NCBI GenBank assembly: GCA_963772585.1
Contig: CAVYXV010000002.1
Location: 682,001 to 746,000 of the forward strand
From: CAVVXN01 sp963772585
GTDB lineage: Bacteria; Planctomycetota; PLA2; JAEUHO01
DNA: 64,000 bases
Reading direction: 5' to 3'
Of the stretch, positions 61,250-64,000 are shown in pieces. The position numbers and the translations under genes were made by a program. The notes beneath the pieces are model-generated. The model worked only from the letters and a program-made list of their open reading frames with translations. It was not told the DNA's origin and did not search any database. Numbering within the stretch: the first letter of the stretch is position 1; the number at the start of each line of letters is the position of its first letter.

Positions 61250-61636
61250 TGCCGCAACGATGCGCGGAGGGACAGGGAGCGGTCGCGGTTCACCACCCTC
61301 TGGGGAAGCCCGATCGCGCGAGCCAGCCCGGCGGCGAGCACGCCGTGTTCGGTGCCGTCGCCCTGCAGCGAACGCGCCACCTCGGCGGCGGAGGCGAAGC
61401 CCGTGCCGAAGTCCTTGGTCGCGATCTTCTTGCGGACGTAGGCCTCGATCTTCCGGGCGGCGTCCACGGCGTCGGCGGCACCGGCGATGGAGAGATCGCG
61501 GGGGTCGAAGCGAACCTCGACCCTCTCGCCGCGGAGGCGCTCCGTCGGGGGGACCCGCCTCGAGCGTCCGTACCCGGAGATGGGCACGGAGAGGCGCGAG
61601 CACGAGGCACAGGAGGACGGCACGGACCAGCGGCAT
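61250..61636 (-). pseudogene. Secreted transglutaminase-like remnant lacking its catalytic Cys
   Basis: ATG 61636 begins a signal-like MPLVRAVLLCLVLAPL in one frame. The next frame reads ERLRGERVEVRFDPRDLS and the transglutaminase-core start: KKIATKDFGTGFASAAEVA then SLQGDGTEHGVLAAGLARA. In functional relatives this is GDCTEHA, so the nucleophilic Cys has become Gly by one base. The sequence stops before the catalytic His and Asp. The rest of the gap to 61829 holds nothing recognised. Confidence 0.5.
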
Positions 61637-61829
61637 CGGGGAGCCGGCGAGGTCGCCGGCGGTGGACGTGGAGGCGCCGCAGCCGTTCCGGGACCGGTCC
61701 GTCGGGCGCCGCCTCGGCGTCGCCTCCCGGGGTCCAGACGTCGCGGGACGGCGCGGAGCCGACGCCGCCGTACATGCCGCTCGCGTGTACCTCGGACTTG
61801 GGCGGGCGGTACCCCACATGGGTAGCCCC

Positions 61830-62948
61830 CTACGCGGGCCGGAACGGGCCCTTGCGGCCGGCGCCTGCGGTGCCGAGCAGATCGCTCCGCCAAGCGAACC
61901 AGAGGCCGACCCCGGCGAGCGCTCCTCCCAGATGGGCGAGGTAGGCGACGCCGGTGGCTCCCGTGAGGACGCCGAGGAGTTGGAGCCCCACCCAGAAGGC
62001 GAGGAAGCCCCAGGCGGGCAGACGGATCCAGAAGAAGTACCAGAAGAGGAGGCCCAGCCGCGCGCGCGGGAGGGCGAGGGCATAGAAGGCGAGCACCCCC
62101 GAGATGCCGCCGCTGGCACCGATCGTGGGGGTGGTGCGCGGCGCCGACACGAGGGCGATGTGCAGGATGTCGCCGACGAGTGCGGACAGGAAGACGAGCA
62201 GGAGGAACCGTCGCCATCCGACGATTCCCTCCACGTCGTCCCCGAAGACGACCAGGAAGTAGAGGTTTCCCAGGAGGTGGAGCCATCCGACGTGGAGGAA
62301 GAACGAGGTGACGAAGTCGAGCCCCCCGTGCCGGAAGGGCTGGGCGGCGATCAACCCCCACTCCATGGCGATCCGGTCGATGGGCCCGAAGGTGAGCACG
62401 CCGACGAGCGCGATCAGGCCGGCGAGCCCCCACGTGGCCCAGGGGCGCTGCGCCAGCGGCGTGGAGTCGAATTCGACGGGGAAGCCCAGCAAGCCGGGCA
62501 GGTACTTCCACGGTTGGTCGGGCGCCTCCCGCCAATCCCCCACCGTGCGGAGGCGCCGCATCTCCTGCTTGTGCGCGGCTTCCATCCGGGCGACGGCCTC
62601 CTGGACCTTCGGCGCGGGTGTGGGCGCCGACGGAGCCGGCCGCGGCACGGTGTCGAGTTCCATCGGGTCGAACCACACGAGTTGGCAGCGCGGACAGACG
62701 TCGAGGAGAACGGGGTAGGCGCCGGGAACTTCGCGCGCGGGACGGCCGCAGGAAGGACAGGGCTTCCCTTCCGGCGTGTCGGGGCGGCGCGCCGCCCGCC
62801 ATAGCTCACGGACGAAGTCCGCCGGGGCCCGACGCCGGAGCACGGAGAGCATCAGCGCATGACCGCCGCAGGTGGGGCACGTCCACATCGTGCCGCGCCG
62901 CCTGAGGACGGCCCTCAACGCTTCGTGGCAATGCGGACACGTGGGCAC
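61830..62948 (-). CDS. Rhomboid intramembrane protease with zinc-ribbon N-terminus
   Basis: About 372 residues. The N-terminal 90 residues have paired Cys motifs (CPHC, CPTC, CPSC, CPRC at about 4-7, 24-27, 64-67, 85-88), likely two zinc ribbons. A linker and six or so membrane helices follow. Catalytic Ser279 in TIGASGGISG and His339 in YLAHLGG give the rhomboid dyad. HLLGNLYFLVVFGDDVE is the conserved second-helix motif. Rhomboids cut single-pass membrane proteins. GTG 62948 precedes the first ribbon. The frame extends upstream through a broken GNAT gene, and no ribosome site is clear. Confidence 0.88.
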   Translation of the reverse strand: MPTCPHCHEALRAVLRRRGTMWTCPTCGGHALMLSVLRRRAPADFVRELWRAARRPDTPEGKPCPSCGRPAREVPGAYPVLLDVCPRCQLVWFDPMELDTVPRPAPSAPTPAPKVQEAVARMEAAHKQEMRRLRTVGDWREAPDQPWKYLPGLLGFPVEFDSTPLAQRPWATWGLAGLIALVGVLTFGPIDRIAMEWGLIAAQPFRHGGLDFVTSFFLHVGWLHLLGNLYFLVVFGDDVEGIVGWRRFLLLVFLSALVGDILHIALVSAPRTTPTIGASGGISGVLAFYALALPRARLGLLFWYFFWIRLPAWGFLAFWVGLQLLGVLTGATGVAYLAHLGGALAGVGLWFAWRSDLLGTAGAGRKGPFRPA

Positions 62949-63009
62949 AAGCGTGTTGTACGCGAGGTCACGCCATGCGCACAGGGGCGGTCGATTCCAG
63001 CCCGTTCCC

Positions 63010-63290
63010 TGGAGCGGCTTGCTCATCACGACACCAAGTCCCAGCGGCAGTGCTCGACGAAGCGGCAGCCGCGCCCGCGGTAGAACCCGACCAGGGCGTT
63101 CGCGCGCTCCGAGGTGTCCAACGCGGGCACGCGCCTCCACGTGAATGAGGATGGAGCCGCCCACGCCGCGCCCCGGCCGCGAGGGCTCGACCGCGAACCG
63201 CTGGAACGTCGCGACGTCGGGGCGCTCGTAGTGCGGCGCTCCGCAGGCGCAGCCGGACGCAACGAGCGTGATCGTGGACGGGAATGCGGT
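63010..63290 (-). pseudogene. Frameshifted GNAT acetyltransferase fragment
   Basis: Frame 1 reads DVATFQRFAVEPSRPGRGVGGSI (motif A, RPGRGVGG). A second frame reads LDTSERANALVGFYRGRGCRFVEH (motif B). The final VVMSKPL, a typical end for this GNAT group, is back in the first frame and fused without a stop to the rhomboid ORF. At least two indels are needed. The N-terminal third is missing or unrecognisable. Confidence 0.5.
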
Positions 63291-63433
63291 CGCTGGACCT
63301 CGCTGCTTGCGCGAAGGGCCGGAACGTGCAGAATGCCCCTTTGAAGCGGGGGCCACCATGGCCGAGAGATCGCGAGGGAGCGACGGAGGGCACCAGCCGA
63401 ACCCGGTGCCGCGGAGGAGGAGCACGCCGAGAC

Positions 63434-63444
63434 GGGGGGGGGGG
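63434..63444 (+). repeat. G11 homopolymer tract
   Basis: Eleven consecutive G, 27 bases before ATG 63472 and within the likely promoter or leader of the membrane protein gene. Slipped-strand change here could alter promoter spacing. Confidence 0.7.
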
Positions 63445-63471
63445 TCGAGGCGGGTCGCACGCACACCGGCG

Positions 63472-64000
63472 ATGGACACGGCACCCCCGGGCGGGCGGGC
63501 GCAGGTGCCGCTCCGCCGGCGAGGCCTGACGCGGCGCTTCAGCTTCAGCGTCGGTCGTGTGTTGTCGCTGAGCCTTTCCATCTTCATGCGGAACTTCGCG
63601 CCCTTCGCCGTTCTCGCCCTCTTGCTCTACGCCCCGGTGATGATCGTGGGAGTGCTGGAGATCGAGGACGCCCTCCACTCTCCCCGGCCCAGCTTCACCA
63701 TGCCGCTGACCCGGATCCTCGCGCAGATCGTCCCCTTCGTACTCGAAGGGGCCCTGGCCTACGGTGTCTTCCAGGAGATGCGGGGCACAAGAGCATCCTT
63801 CCTCGACTGCGTGAAGCGGGGGTTCGAGTGCCTGGCCCCGGTACTCGGAGTCGCGATAGTGGTCAGCCTCGTGGTGGTCGCGGCCCTCGGAGTCCCAGTC
63901 CTCCTCAGAGTCTCCATGAGCAACGCACTGGGCGGCCTCGCCATGCTGGTCGGGATCGCGATCGTCGTCTTCGTCTCCTTGATGTGGTACGTCGCCGTGC
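63472..64000 (+). CDS. Integral membrane protein, 3' end outside the window
   Basis: At least 176 residues, continuing off the right edge. A basic N-terminus (VPLRRRGLTRRFSFSVGRVLSL) precedes hydrophobic segments at about 33-58, 80-100, 120-142 and 150-176. The order FSFSVGRVLSLSLSIFMRNFAPFAVL with a later GALAYGVFQEMRG recalls membrane proteins of the YIP1/DUF975-like sort seen in many bacteria. I do not assign a function. ATG 63472 is chosen as the first start of the open frame with coding character; no strong ribosome site is seen. Confidence 0.78.
   Translation, partial: MDTAPPGGRAQVPLRRRGLTRRFSFSVGRVLSLSLSIFMRNFAPFAVLALLLYAPVMIVGVLEIEDALHSPRPSFTMPLTRILAQIVPFVLEGALAYGVFQEMRGTRASFLDCVKRGFECLAPVLGVAIVVSLVVVAALGVPVLLRVSMSNALGGLAMLVGIAIVVFVSLMWYVAV

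Noticed and set aside
59869..62802. A 977-codon minus-strand open frame
   Set aside because: It strings together shadow of the rhomboid gene, the transglutaminase and small-protein remnants, and shadow of the SRPBCC gene; not one protein.
1..64000. CRISPR arrays, tRNA or rRNA genes, prophage modules
   Set aside because: No regularly spaced repeats, no tRNA-like T-loop/CCA patterns noticed, no structural phage genes. A covariance-model scan would settle small RNAs.

Overview
This window is very GC-rich bacterial chromosome, with GTG and TTG starts common and many secreted or lipid-anchored proteins of unknown function. It carries two ECF sigma factors (one with a FecR-like partner), a TPR-CHAT protease, a PEGA lipoprotein, a zinc-ribbon rhomboid, a TonB system and a type III polyketide synthase locus. 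The mix recalls high-GC Planctomycetota or Myxococcota. No rRNA or other marker gene is present, so this is an inference. I see no tRNA, CRISPR array, prophage or intact transposase.

Layout. 1-4933 is most of a cyclic beta-1,2-glucan synthase running off the left edge, followed by a decayed TrkA fragment and a B12-binding radical SAM enzyme. 7605-10939 looks like an envelope-stress locus: an ECF sigma factor, two tiny membrane proteins, two divergent DUF2294 paralogues and a DUF502 protein. A strong minus-strand terminator hairpin sits in the leader of one DUF2294 gene. 11297-19928 holds an N-terminal-nucleophile hydrolase, a secreted hypothetical protein and an 1860-residue secreted protein with a nucleotidyltransferase-like motif pair and beta-rich C-terminal repeats.

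20735-31698 is the most coherent functional block: class III aminotransferase, type III PKS, lipoprotein, membrane-anchored YceI protein, MMPL/RND transporter and FAD-dependent oxidoreductase, followed by an NtrB/NtrC-type two-component pair. A near-identical 16-nt element lies upstream of the aminotransferase and in the YceI/MMPL divergent promoter, which suggests shared control. I read it as a candidate lipid or phenolic-lipid biosynthesis and export locus.

31796-45605 is a mosaic of small enzymes (SEC-C, HAD, GNAT, BBE-type oxidase, FMN reductase), hypothetical secreted proteins and broken genes. 43221-52373 contains the secreted TPR-CHAT protease divergent from a PEGA lipoprotein, then a TonB-dependent receptor (frameshifted at a G run), TonB and RidA. 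53182-64000 has an ECF sigma/FecR-like operon, bacterioferritin, LD-carboxypeptidase, several lipoproteins, a rhomboid protease and a partial membrane protein.

The clearest previously unlabelled structure is a 178-bp repeat present three times (36380, 41542, 58327). All copies have the same length, 16-bp imperfect terminal inverted repeats and 3-bp flanking repeats (one copy has one mismatch). Removing one copy with one flank restores a single reading frame across a multiheme cytochrome gene, so it behaves like a MITE. Several other genes are frameshifted at G/C runs. Some of these may be assembly errors rather than true decay.
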